From Clarkia xantiana subsp. parviflora (Eukaryota; Streptophyta; Magnoliopsida; Myrtales; Onagraceae), in NCBI GenBank assembly GCA_036873135.1, contig JAPTYO010000001.1:47541774-47605773 (forward strand): a DNA stretch of 64,000 nt, written 5' to 3'. Positions within the stretch are counted from its first letter, which is position 1, and the number at the start of each line of letters is the position of its first letter. Both the position numbers and the translations under genes were made by a program. A model generated the notes under the pieces. The model was not told the origin of the DNA. It ran no database searches and worked only from the letters and a program-made list of their open reading frames with translations. Below, piece after piece: positions 1 through 11,621 of this stretch.

Positions 1-342
1 TGAAACACGACGACTAGGCGATATATAAATAATAAACGGGGAGACATTTTGATCATATGCGTATATATTTAATACATAATAATAATTATTTTGAATTAAA
101 TTATATACACGTAAAACATGCTATATGTTATGTGTGTTGTCATAATTACTCATATAACATCGACATGAAAAAAAGCTTTAGTAAGTAAAAAAAAAATATG
201 AACAGTATTGCACCACGTAAAGATCTACATCTACGTATAATATTAATTTTTGTTTTTGCCAACATACATATAGTATAATTATTAATTAGCTTTTTCAGAG
301 TTATGAAGAATGCATATATTATATATATAGTTATAGTTTTGA

Positions 343-955
343 TCATGTATATACTGTATTGGTCTAGAAAAAAATATAATTGCTTCAATTTATATTTTAT
401 AATAATTTTTTAATTTCAATATCATTTTTCAGTACTTTAATATACAAATTATCTAATTAAAAAAATCCGTCGAGCTTTATAATTGCATAACATATTATAT
501 ATTTTCACCATGAAAAGACAATCAAGAATGAAAGTAATGTTTATTCAAATTTTTTTTTTTTATATTATTATATATTTTCAACAAAAATTCACCATGAAAA
601 GATAATAAAATATGAAAGTAATGTATATTTAAAAATAGTTTTATATTATATATTTTCAACAAAAAGTCACCATAAAAAGATAATCAAGAATGAAAGTAAT
701 ATATATTTAACAATAGTTTTAATCATGTAGATATGTAATTGTTTGGTTAAGAAAAAAATATTATTGTTTCAATTTATATCTTACAATAATATTTGAATTT
801 CAATACTATAAACTTTTTAAAAAAATATTCTAATTTAAAATCTTCAATTCAAAGAGTAAATAAATGCGTCGAGCTATTGAATTACAAAGAATATCATATT
901 TTTCAACAAAAAATCACCATAAAAGATAATAAGAATGATAGTAATGTTTATTTAA
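343..955. repeat. Degenerate AT-rich repeat block
   Basis: Two diverged blocks (about 343-535 and 723-955) share an ordered series of phrases: an A-rich tract, TTTCAATTTATAT, a CGTCGAGCT core, then TCACCAT and GAAAGTAATGTTTATT-like text. Between them, about 500-715, an 80-bp sub-unit built around ATTTTCAACAAAAA and TCACCAT is repeated about three times. No coding potential or transposon protein is visible. It looks like an old local duplication in intergenic DNA. The flanks 1-342 and 956-1400 are AT-rich and hold nothing else I recognise. Confidence 0.6.
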
Positions 956-1400
956 TATATATATTTAACTTAATAAGTATAATCTCATTTGTATGATTTA
1001 AATAACCATTTATTATTATTAGTATAATTTTTTAATAATAATATAATTATTTTTTTCTTTTAATTATTTAATATTTTCGATATTTTAGGTAGTATAGTTA
1101 ATTTAACATAACAATATAATATGTATTTGTATAAATGGTTAGATATTAATAATGATTCACACGAAAAATGTTCAACTTTTTTAATTAGCGAGCCACATAT
1201 AATATTAATAATAAAAGGTGACGAAGCCTCGCAGGCCGCTGCTTACGTATACCAATCCGGTTTTTAAAAGAAGACGCTGTCGCATTTTTTTTAAGGATAT
1301 ATATAATACTATCGCAAGTCTGCAAGACTGCAACTGTCTAAGGTTAGAAAGATTCGCAATTTTAGTAGACACGGGAACAAAATATATTCCCACTTGATTT

Positions 1401-2192
1401 TTATGGATATACGCATGATTCGGGCTCGGTCTTAATTATTCGGACCTCATATACGCGCAAAACCCTTTACGATTCCCCAATTTCGAGCTAACCGGGGGAA
1501 ACCGGGCAAGTCGCGAACTTGCCCAACATCCCCGGGGGGCTTACCCGGAAAATTCCGGGTAAGCCCCAGCTTACCCGGAATTTCCGGGTAAGCTCAACAC
1601 CCGGGGGGTGTCGCGTACACCCCCCATTTCGTCCCGAACGTATGGGAGACTCGATTTTTAACTAACTCCTATGTGTCTGAGACCTATGTTTCAAAGGCGC
1701 GCGCGTCTCGCTCGTGACAGCCGCCTGAGACGCGCGTCAGAGTCCTTTTTCCCAAAGCTCTCCCCTGCATCCCAGTTCACATTTCCACATCGAACCGGGT
1801 CAAAACCGGTTTACGGTCCAAGGTTGCCTATAAATAGCCACCTTGGGGGTAAACATTTTCAAGTCATTTTTAAGTCACTTTGGGTGAGAATGGGAAAAGC
1901 TCTGACCTCTCTCTAGAAAACCCTCTCTTTCTCTCTCTAGAAGCCGACTAACGTTGATCGTCGGAGCGAGCGCACCAAGCACCCCCCCCCCCCTCTCCAC
2001 GGGGACTGCTTGGTAATGCTCCTTTCGCAGGTGCAGACAGACGATCTTTCAGAGAGCCCAAAGGACTTACCGCCATTCAGAAGACGAAGCTAAGGCCCGC
2101 ACGCGACTTTAGAGAACGGACTTGGCTCGTACCCAACCCGAAGACTTCGACGAGTTATTCAGCGGGCAACCCGCAATAACTTGGTCGAAACA
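1401..2192 (+). repeat. 5' LTR of Tat element
   Basis: Matches 11622-12381 almost base for base. It ends in CGAAACA just before the primer site. The expected start TGATGGATATAC, seen intact in the 3' LTR and in the second Tat element, reads TTATGGATATAC here. It contains a palindromic module (TTACCCGGAA...TTCCGGGTAA) present twice, against once in the 3' LTR. A TATA box lies at 1829-1838. Confidence 0.92.
1829..1838 (+). promoter_or_regulatory. LTR TATA box
   Basis: CTATAAATAG is followed by a CT-rich leader with repeated CTCTCT. The same box is conserved at 12029-12038 in the 3' LTR, and a similar CTATAAATAGG lies in the second Tat LTR near 36306-36316 on the minus strand. This is the likely promoter for the genomic RNA. 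Confidence 0.75.
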
Positions 2193-2194
2193 CT

Positions 2195-2210
2195 TGGCGC
2201 CGTCTGCGGG
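2195..2210 (+). other. Primer binding site
   Basis: TGGCGCCGTCTGCGGG begins three bases after the LTR end. The TGGCGCCGT start is typical of plant Tat/Athila elements primed by a tRNA such as tRNA-Asp; the exact tRNA is an inference. Confidence 0.75.
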
Positions 2211-2251
2211 CTTCGAACAGAAAGCCTGCGTTACTCAAACGAACGAGCAAG

Positions 2252-5200
2252 ATGGAAAACACATACACCATACACGGAGGCTTCAGTGCAGGGGGCGAAA
2301 CCTCTTACGTGAGGGAGAGATACGCCGCCGGAAAGAGCGAAAAAACACAGGAGCCAGACGGGGAAGACACAATCATGGAGGACGTCATTGGCTTCTCAGC
2401 CAAAGACAGAGAACACATAACGTTCCCCCACAACGACGCCTTAGTCATTCAAATGACTATTGACGACATGGAAGTAAAGCGAATTCTGGTAGACGGAGGC
2501 TCCGCCCCAAACCTGCTAACAAAAGGCATTGTCTTAGCACTCGGAAGAAAGAAGGCCATACAAACAATGAACTCACCTCTAGTGGGATTCATGGGAGATG
2601 CTAGCTACCCGCTGGGCACCATTACCCTTCCGGTAACCTTGGGCGAAGGAGAAAGACGTCTGAGTATCGATGTACTATTCATAGTAGTCGAAAAGCTAAA
2701 CGCCTACAATGGCATTCTCGGATACGCGACCATGAACGAATGGAGAATGGTGCCTTCAACGGCCCACCTGAAGATCAAGTTCCCAACCATGGCAGGTGTG
2801 GGAGAAGTTAGAGGAAACCAACAAGTAGCAAGAGAATGCCACAATGTCGCGCTACAACAAAATCAAAGGGGAAACATGCCAATAATACCCACCATCGACG
2901 AAGACCCAAGAGATGACTACGGGAGGCCTACAGCGATGGACGAACTCCGTGAATTCAAAATCGATGAGCCAGAAAGAATGGTGCGCGTAGGAGCATCATT
3001 ATCAGAAGACGAAGTGATTGAAATCACAGCGCTCCTAACAGAATACAACGACTTATTCGCATGGTCCCCAAAGGACATGCCAGGAATAAGCCCAGATGTC
3101 ATTTGCCATAAACTCAACATCAACAAAGATGCTCGAGTAGTGAAACAAAAACTAAGGTCGATAGGAGGAGACAAGAAGTTGGCCATTCGCGAGGAAGTTA
3201 GCAGACTACTTGATGCAGGTTTCATTGAAGAATCCAAATATCAAACTTGGGTAGCCAACCCTGTAGTTGTTCCTAAACCAAATGGCAAGTCAAGAATGTG
3301 CATTGACTACAGAGACCTCAACAACGCATGCCCAAAAGATTCATATCCGCTCCCATGAATTGATCAATTGGTAGATGCAACTGCGGGCCATGAACTGATG
3401 ACAGTTATGGATGCATACACAGGATACAACCAAATCCCAATGTTTTGGCAGGACGCCCCACATACGGCATTCTACGCTGACAGCGAGATTTATAACTACA
3501 AAGTTATGCCTTTCGGGTTAATCAATGCGGGGGCAACCTACCAAAGGATGGTCAATCTCATTTTCGGAGATCTGATTGGCGACAAAATGGAGGCGTACGT
3601 GGATGATATGGTCGTAAAATCCAAGAAAAGAAAAAACCACGCAGACGACCTACGCATAATCTTCGAGAGAATGCGTAAGTACCAAATAAGACTAAACCCC
3701 GCAAAGTGCGCTTTCGGGGTACGGTCAGGAAAAATACTTGGATTTATGGTGAGCGAAAGGGGCATTGAAGCAAACCCCGAGAAGGTGAAGGCAATTGAAG
3801 AAATGGCCTCCCCAACAAAGCACAAAGAAGTACAACAGCTCAACGGGCGCCTCGCAGCCCTGAACAGATTCCTGGCCAAAATCGGAGACAGAGCACTCCC
3901 TTTCTTCGAAGTGCTACGCGCGAACAAGAAATTCGAATTGACAAATGTCTGTGAAGAGGCCTTCCAACAACTCAAACAACACTTGAAGACGCTTCCAAGA
4001 CTAGCAAAGCCACTTCAAGGGGAGCCTCTTTTTCTCTACATATCAACTAGCAACACGGCAGTTAGCTCTGTACTAATAAAAGAAAATGGAGGGGCGCAAC
4101 TCCCGGTCTATTACGTGAGCAAAACACTGGCCAAGTACGAAGTCAATTACGTACCAATTGAGAAGAACTTGTACGCACTTGTGATAGCCGCACGCAAGCT
4201 AAGGCCTTACTTCCACGCGCATGAAATAACGGTCCTCACAGACCAGCCTTTGAAGCACATCCTTGCAAAACCAAACATGTCAGGGAGATTGACGAAGTGG
4301 TCTGTAGAGTTAAGTGAATTCCGCATTCATTTCGCTCCACGGACAGCAATAAAAGGGCAGGCCTTGGCAGACTTCATAGCAGAGTTCACAGGAATCGAGC
4401 CCGAGCCACAAGTTGAAGCCCAAACAAATGTCCCACCCACAGAAGTTTGGGAAATGTACACGGACGGATCATCCAACACCGGAGGCGCGGGGGCAGGATT
4501 ACTACTAATCCCACCCGACGGCTCAGACCCCTTGAAGTACGCTTTGAACTTGACATTCAGAGCGACGAATAATGAGGCAGAATATGAGGCACTGATAACA
4601 GGCCTCAGGATAGCCAAAGGAGTTGGGGTTGAACACTTACGAGTAAAGTGTGATTCACAACTGGTTGTCAACCAGGTCAAAGGAGAGTACACTGCAAAGT
4701 CCGAAAACATGCAGAAATACTTGACACAAGCAAAGGAGTTGGTAAAAAGTTTCAAAACTTTCGACATAACTTCCGTCCCACGAGAAGAAAACCAGGAGGC
4801 CGATGCTCTAAGCAAGTATGCCCAAAACAATGAACAAGGCAAAGAAACACACTTTGTGGAAAACAGGATAATATCCGTCATAGACCAATTCGAAGTAATG
4901 GCCATTGACGAAGAGGAAACTTGGATGACACCAATCCAAGCATACCTCGCAGGAGGGACCCTACCGCGAGACAAAACTCAAGCAAGCAAGATCGAAAGGG
5001 TAGCCGTAAACTACGCCTTGATCGAGGGACAGCTCTACAGAAAGGGTTATTCTACACCCTACCTAAAGTGTATCACAAGCACAGAAGGAACAACCGTACT
5101 AGAAGAACTCCATGGAGGAATGGCTGCCTCTCACGAAGGAGCTCGCGCGTTGATCCGCAAAGCATTGAACTTGGGCTACTATTGGCCAACAATGAGAGCT

Positions 5201-6154
5201 CAAGCAACGAACATGGTGGCAGAATGCGAAGCATGCCAGCTATATTCAAGGAACATCACAGCTCCAGCAGCAGAATTAAGTCCAATTGCAAGCGCATGGC
5301 CATTCGCACAATGGGGCATTGACTTGATAGGTCCACTCCCAAAATCAAAGGGCCAAGCAAAATTCATAGTCGTCGCAATCGACTACTTCTCAAAGTGGAT
5401 TGAGGCTAAGCCACTAGCGCGCATCACAGACACACAAATCATAGACTTCATCCGAAACTACATAGTGGCTCGCTATGGTGTCCCAAAGATACTCATTAGC
5501 GACAATGGTGCCCAATTCAGAAGTATAAATATGCAAAATTTCTGCGAACGTCTCAAGATAGACCACCGTTTTGCATCAGTGCACCACGCACAGACAAACG
5601 GCCAGGTCGAGTCAGCAAACAAGATAGTCCTGGATGGACTAAAAAAGAGAGTCCATGCTCTGAAAGGAGGTTGGGTGGACCAGCTAAGCAGTGTTTTATG
5701 GGCTGTGCGCACAACACCCAAAGAATCAACAGGTGAAACACCCTTCAGCCTAGTCTATGGAACCGAGGCAGTGGCACCTGTCGAAATCGCCGTCTCTTCA
5801 TACAGAACGACACATTTTGACCCCCAAGCCAATGAGGAAGAAAGACGCCTCGACCTTCAGTTAACATACGAACAAAGATGGAAATCAGAACAAGTTCAAG
5901 CAAAGATGCGCCTAGCCACATCCAGATACTACAACAGAAAGGTCAAGGCGCGACAATTCCACATGGGAGAAATGGTCTGGAGAAGAAACGAATTCTCACA
6001 CTTGGACCAAATCAACAAGATGTCCCCCAAGTGGGAAGGCCCCTACAAGATAGTAGCGGTTCCATACATTAATGCATACCGCATCCAAGATGTTGACGGG
6101 AACGAATTGCCTAACACTTTCAGTGGGGGACATTTGAAGAAGTTCCATGCATAA
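2252..6154 (+). pseudogene. pol: Gag-less Tat pol (PR-RT-RH-aRH-IN), one stop
   Basis: One reading frame runs the whole length and is broken only by TGA at 3356-3358. From the first ATG the order is: a short stub with HGGFSAGGET, which resembles the gag-protease junction of other Tat elements; aspartic protease (LVDGGSAPNLL, Asp at about residue 81); reverse transcriptase with AYVDDMVV; a Ty3-type RNase H; a second, archaeal-type RNase H (MYTDGSSNTGG and FRATNNEAEYEAL); and integrase with its H-H-C-C finger (C-x2-C near 5226-5237), WGIDLIGP, ISDNGAQF and QTNGQVESANK. There is no chromodomain. Gag is absent: only about 60 bases separate the LTR from this ORF. The stop falls inside RT just before LVDATAGHEL, so most of RT and everything after it would be lost without readthrough. 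Confidence 0.93.
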
Positions 6155-6430
6155 ACAAGAAAGGAAACCATAAAACTAAAAGCTGTCGTATCAAGCTCTT
6201 TAGTACTCACTACTTCAAAAGAAGGAGATGTGTAACTCCAGACTAGCGTATCAAATGAAGTTATGTCTAACAAAATTAATGTCTCTTGTAGGCACACTAT
6301 TAACCCGTGATACAACGCCTAAGCTTACAACCAAGACACCAAAACAACAACAGTGACAACAAGCCAACCCATACAAGGCTCATCACTACAAACCAAAGCA
6401 AAGGACGTTCGACGCGTACAAGGAGTTGAA
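6155..6430. other. Non-coding spacer after pol
   Basis: About 275 bp between the integrase stop and the tandem repeats. I see no ORF or known motif. Confidence 0.5.
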
Positions 6431-6440
6431 ATATCTTCAT

Positions 6441-7095
6441 CAAGGATGTGAACGTACTAATCTATTCACATCCTTGCAAAAAGTCGGGGGATAAGCGGAT
6501 CACTAGGAATCCTCCCTCGCAAACAAATGCAAGTGTCGGACGTACTAATCTATCCACACTTCGCCGCAATACAAGGATGTGAACGTACTAATCTATTCAC
6601 ATCCTTGCAAAAAGTCGGGGGACAAGCGGATCATTGGGAATCCTTCCTCGCAAACAAATGCAAGTGTCGGACGTACTAATCTATCCACACTTCGCCGCAA
6701 TACAAGGATGTGAACGTACTAATCTATTCACATCCTTGCAAAAAGTCGGGGAACATACGGATCATTAGGAATCCTCCCTCGCAAACAAATGCAAGTGTCG
6801 GACGTACTAATCTATCCACACTTCGCCGCAATACAAGGACGTGAACGTACTAATCCATTCACATCCTTGCCAAAAGTCGGGGGACATACGGATCATTAGG
6901 AATCCTCCCTCGCAAACAAATGCAAGTGTCGGACGTACTAACCTATCCACACTTCGCCGCAATACAAGGATGTGAACATACTAATCTATTCAAATCCTTG
7001 CAAAAAGTCAGGGGACAAGCGGATCATTAGGAATCCTCCCTCGCAAACAGATGCAAGGGGCGGACGTACTAATCTATCCGCATTTTACTATCCTA
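6441..7095. repeat. 131-bp hairpin tandem repeat
   Basis: About five copies of a 131-bp unit; unit starts at 6441, 6572, 6703, 6834 and 6965 are exactly 131 apart. Each unit holds two potential hairpins with the same loop, CGTACTAATCTA. One has the stem AAGGATGTGAA / TTCACATCCTT, the other AAGTGT(C)GGA / TCCACACTT. The last unit (about 7055-7080) has changed to GCGGA / TCCGC, which keeps the pairing. Arrays between pol and the 3' LTR are common in Tat elements, but the repeated loop is notable. Confidence 0.88.
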
Positions 7096-7294
7096 TGTTA
7101 TAACTAAAATAACAAGGAGAAATTCAGTCATCACATCTATCTAATGCATTCTTGTCAAGTATATATATATAAGATCAAACAGGTCTACGATAGCGAATCC
7201 AAACATCAAACGACAGGCAAGCCCTAAACAAGTCCTTCGCCAAAATACTACGCATGCAAAGGAACAAACAAACACAAAAAGGGTCCATATTGAC

Positions 7295-9737
7295 CTAGTC
7301 AAGGAGATGGCGCACATCAACATCGCAGTACTCAGTCGCAAAGGGATCACAGGCAGGGGTATCACCAAAGATATCAGCATCCCGCTCAAAGCTAAACATC
7401 GGCTCACCATCTGCACTAATGGTGTCCTCCACCTGAAGAGTGGAAGCCCCCCCCAAATCACTCAAACCAATCACACCAGGAGTATCCAATTTCTCAAAGG
7501 GAAAGTGGGGGGCAAGACGATGCATTAGGGGAACGAAGTCATCAAGAAACTCCTTCTTCAAAGACTCATAGCTCGCCTGAACGGCGGAAAGGAAAGGCTC
7601 ACTCTGAGGATACCGCTTAAAAGCGCCGGCCTTGCCTTCCGAAATGCCGTCCTCCCTCGCCTTTTGCAACTCGGCAGCCCGCACCCCCTCTCGAAGGGCC
7701 ATCCGACCTTTCACAGCAGACAGCTGATCTCGGATCTCGGCAACGCGAGCCTGGCTCGAGGCAAGCGCATCAGATAGTATGAGAAGCTCACCAGCATGGC
7801 CTTTCGCATCCTCAGTCAAAGAGACTTGCTCTTTAACTAGCTCCTCATGACTCTCCAGAAGCTGATCTTTCTCATCAGATAGCTCGATGACAAAAGATGA
7901 TAAGTTGGCAATATCAGCATTGACCTACATCAAAAAGTGTATAACTATCAAAACAAGTGCAACATTGAACGAATCAATTCTAAGAAGAATAAACATTCAC
8001 CGGAGCGAAGACCCCGATGTTCTCCTCCACAAAGGCGCGCGCACTAGCAGAATTCGGGGGGCACTCCTTCCGGTCTGCAGGAGGAACAGACCTCTGCACC
8101 ACCCGAACGCCAACTTCAGGAATGCTCAAAGACGCATCCTTAGGAAAACGAAGGCGCGTACCCGAATAGGGCACCCACACACCATCTGTGACGTCACGTT
8201 CAAAGCGACGAACAAGATCACTTCTGCGAAGCGAAGGAAGTGGAGGGATATCTGCAAAGCACAAACATAAGCAACCATACAAGCAAAATATGCTAAGTAC
8301 ATAAAAAGAGATTTCGCACACCTGATACAGGGAGAACCTCCTCTGCTGTCATATGCATCGGCTCGGGGATAGGAGGGACGCGCTCACCAACATGCTTCCT
8401 CTTGTCACGTGAAGACATACGTGAACCGGGAGGGACCTCATCCGCCGCCCCATGCCTCGGCCCGGGGGCAGGAGGGACGCGCTCGGCAACTTGCTTCCTC
8501 TTATCACGAGAAGGCAAGACAGACGTCCCCTCAACTCTAGAGCGCTTGGGATCACCCGAGGCACGCGCCGCAACATCGGTCCTCTTAGTGGAGGGGCGCC
8601 GAGAAGAGTCAATAACAGGTTCCGCCCGTTCCCTCTCAGCAGACACACGACCTACAAACAGGGAAAAGAAAACATTGGAACTACAGACAGAATACAGCCG
8701 AAAACGATAAAAAGGGAGAAGTACTCTACCCATAGGTCCTTTTCCTCGCCCATGACGAGACCCGTCAGCAGGGGCCGGAGCAGCAACAGGGAGCCCTCGC
8801 ACAGCATCAGTCTGCAAGGCCGGCTGCTTGTTAAGAAACCAACCTACAGAATAACATAAGACAAGGTTATAAAAATTCGAAAGCATACCAAGACACCCGG
8901 GGAAGAAGATACGATGATGCCTGCGGCAAACAACTCCTCTTCAGAACCCTGAGTCAAAGGGACTATAACCCCCGCCTGATTGTCGCGAAAGATCTCGCGA
9001 AAGGCCTTCTCATCCTGAGGGGTATACTCAGATAAGGAAGGAACAGGGTCACGCTCCAGGACATGACACGTCTCCCACTTAGTCCCGACGTCGCTCACAA
9101 AGAAATAATGATTTTGCCATTCCTGGGAGCGAGGGTAAGGGGTGGCGAACCGCCCGCTCGGCTTCCACTTAGCACCCCCAAGGTCAAATGAGGAAAGGCA
9201 AGGCCACCGACTGCAGAAGGTGGACAACCCCGATTTGTCTCGTCGCTCCAGGCGGTAGAAGGTCCGGAAGAGAATCAAGGAATAAGCCCATGAGTGCTTG
9301 TGACACTGAATGCGAAAACAGGTCCACACGTGAAAAGCAGCAGGGGAGAGATTAAGGGGCGAGATGCGGAAGTGACGACATAAGCGGACAAGATCCTTGC
9401 AGTAAGGAAAACGCAAACCCTCCTCTATCTGTCCCGTGTAAACTACATCTAGGTCCACAGGAGGGACGGTAACTGAGCCAACCTCGACGTCTTTACATAC
9501 GTCAAACGGGAAGAACGCTTCAGAAAGAGGACAGACCCCCGACTTATCGACGCTCTCCACAAACTCCTCAGTCGTGATACGATTGGGAGGATAGGTTTGA
9601 GTCATCGCAATGGCTTCATGGCTAGCACCTGTCCCGGGAAAATCGAGTCGAAGTAAAAGGGGGGTGTCCTTGTTTATCTCCAAACCATCATAAGAAAAAT
9701 AATATGTGCAAAGAAGGGGATCGGGAGACTCACTCAT
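7295..9737 (-). CDS. Antisense Tat-element gene, gypsy-type transposon domain
   Basis: Five exons on the strand opposite pol: 9737-8897, 8843-8730, 8651-8322, 8251-8001 and 7924-7295. All junctions are GT...AG and all phases agree, giving 721 residues without a stop. An in-frame ATG at 9785 would add 16 residues. Residues 90-145 (VYTGQIEEGLRFPYCKDL, then RHFRISPLNLSP) look like the Pfam 'putative gypsy type transposon' domain (PF04195). Exons 2-4 are rich in basic and Pro residues; exon 5 is a probable coiled coil (Leu, Ala and Glu rich) with an acidic tail. Antisense ORFs of this kind are known in Tat elements such as Grande and Retand; their function is unknown. Intron 1 is only 53 nt, short for plants, so that junction is least certain; the others are 78, 70 and 76 nt. 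The frame is intact although pol is broken. Confidence 0.85.
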
Positions 9738-11610
9738 TTCAGCAGTTCGGGAGTGACAGTTTCTGAGAAAATTTCTAAGTTTCAAAGTCGCGCGCCTGCA
9801 AGCCCGTCAACCAAGCCCTGCAAAAACGATACACAACTCAATCAAAAACCAAGGCAACACATCAACCACATTCATCAAAGTCCTTGGCAAGGAGATCCAA
9901 CCCAACGGACCAACTGTCCGCGAGCAAACAGCTAGGGACCCTCCCGCTCGGGAGTAAAAAATCCTTACGCTCATCAAAGGCCTAGGCCACCTACTAATCA
10001 AATTTTCATACATTTGTGCAATGTGACACAGGTATTCAAGCGCTCTACAAAGCGACAAGTTCAAGAGCTAAAGAAATCAAAGACATGCAAAGTTGGTTAT
10101 AATTACCAAAATGCCATCCGACCACATCTCGATCAAATTTTATCCCCAAAACGGCTCAAGGCTCCGGGGGCACATACAAGCAGATCAAATGCACTTAAGC
10201 AAACCTATTACATGTCACGGGGAGACTTACTCTTCCCCGAGCAATCCGAGGAACACTCGGGTCAACTAAGCCACTAATGAACGCAAACTACCAAGCAATC
10301 ATATAAACTCCGGGGGCATGGTTATCCACTCACAAACAATCAAGGAGGCATTATCACCATAGGGGACATCATATCAAGCCACCCGTATCAAGATACAAAG
10401 GGTCACACTTTTCGCGCGAATAAGTCCAACTTTGAACCTCCACGATTCCCCCCCGGGGTGGTCGGAACCTAGGGACCTCTTCACAAAGGGAGTTCACTAT
10501 CCTTAACTCTATCTATCTACATTTAGAGCTTAGCCAAAAACAAGTTTTGAAAATCAAGCCAAAATTTCACTAAGGCATTTCATCGAACACCTACCATGCA
10601 CCTTATTGAAATTCAAAATGTGCAGCCCTAAAGGTCTAATTAACATCAAGAAAAGGGAGGGGAGGACGTTACCAATCGATACTCGACAAGAAGGACTCGA
10701 AAACGGGTCGAATCGAGCTCGGAATCGACCCGCGAATGTTGCAGCCGCCGTCCGCTACCGCCGCCGCTCCCGCCGCTGTCGCCGCCGCCTCGCCGCCGCT
10801 GGGCCGCCCTGACCTCGCCGGTGGTACTCCTGGTGGTGGCCGGCCGAAATGGGGTCTTACTAGCACCCTAAAGTGAATTCCTAAAATCACTACCTTAGCC
10901 CCTCCAAAACTCTCACCACAACCAATTCAAATGTTGATAGTTTTATAAACTATCATGAAGGAGGTGGACTACACAACACAGTAAGTACCATACATCCAAG
11001 AGGTATACTCTCATCCACCCTTCATTTTTTAAAATTGTTGATAGCTTGGGTTTTCACCATCAAATGACTTAGCTAAATTTAACTAAGTCATTTCAAATGG
11101 TTTAACCTTTTTGAAAACGCTATGTTTATGATTTTTCGTATTACGCACGTCACATGTGATTTTCCAAACCCGGCATTGCATCACTCACTAAAACCGTCGC
11201 CTCGCCGTCAAGACGGCCATCTCGGACGACGGGCTCCCGGAAACCATCATACTGCATGAAAAACGTTTTGCCAAAATTTTCATGATTTATTATCATTTTT
11301 GGTACAATTAGTCGTAACAAGAGCATTCCATGTTTATTTGATCACCTTGCAAACCCGAAAGATTTCATGTGCGCTCGCGCCTTAATTCTCCAAACAATCA
11401 CATTTTCCATATTACTTGTATTCCGTTGTGCTACTAACCCTTTGTGCAGTTGTCAAGCATGACCACCTCAAAAAAACTAAGACACGGAATTCGCCTGAGC
11501 CGCGCGTATCCACCCTTGGTAGGTCAAAACTCAAGGTGAGCAGACGATCTGAATCACGCGTATACCCTATCTTAGAATAGAGTTAAACAAAGGTCAAGCC
11601 GTTATTTAAC
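9738..11610. other. Long non-coding 3' region of Tat element
   Basis: Nearly 1.9 kb without a credible sense ORF. Part of it should hold the promoter and leader of the antisense gene. A GC-rich patch with GCC/CCG runs lies at 10740-10812, followed by a CCGGTGG-rich stretch; it looks like a gene leader rather than retroelement coding sequence. I see no other domain. Confidence 0.55.
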
Positions 11611-11621
11611 TCGGGGGCAAG
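11611..11621 (+). other. Polypurine tract of Tat element
   Basis: TCGGGGGCAAG lies directly before the TGATGGATATAC start of the 3' LTR, where the plus-strand primer is expected. Confidence 0.7.

Noticed and set aside
3538..4974. Long minus-strand ORFs opposite pol
   Set aside because: They mirror the conserved RT/RNase H frame and have no recognisable domain. They are separate from the real antisense gene further downstream.
10606..10890. GC-rich ORFs on both strands in the Tat 3' region
   Set aside because: Low-complexity Ala/Gly/Pro/Arg runs from GCC repeats, with no domain and no continuation.
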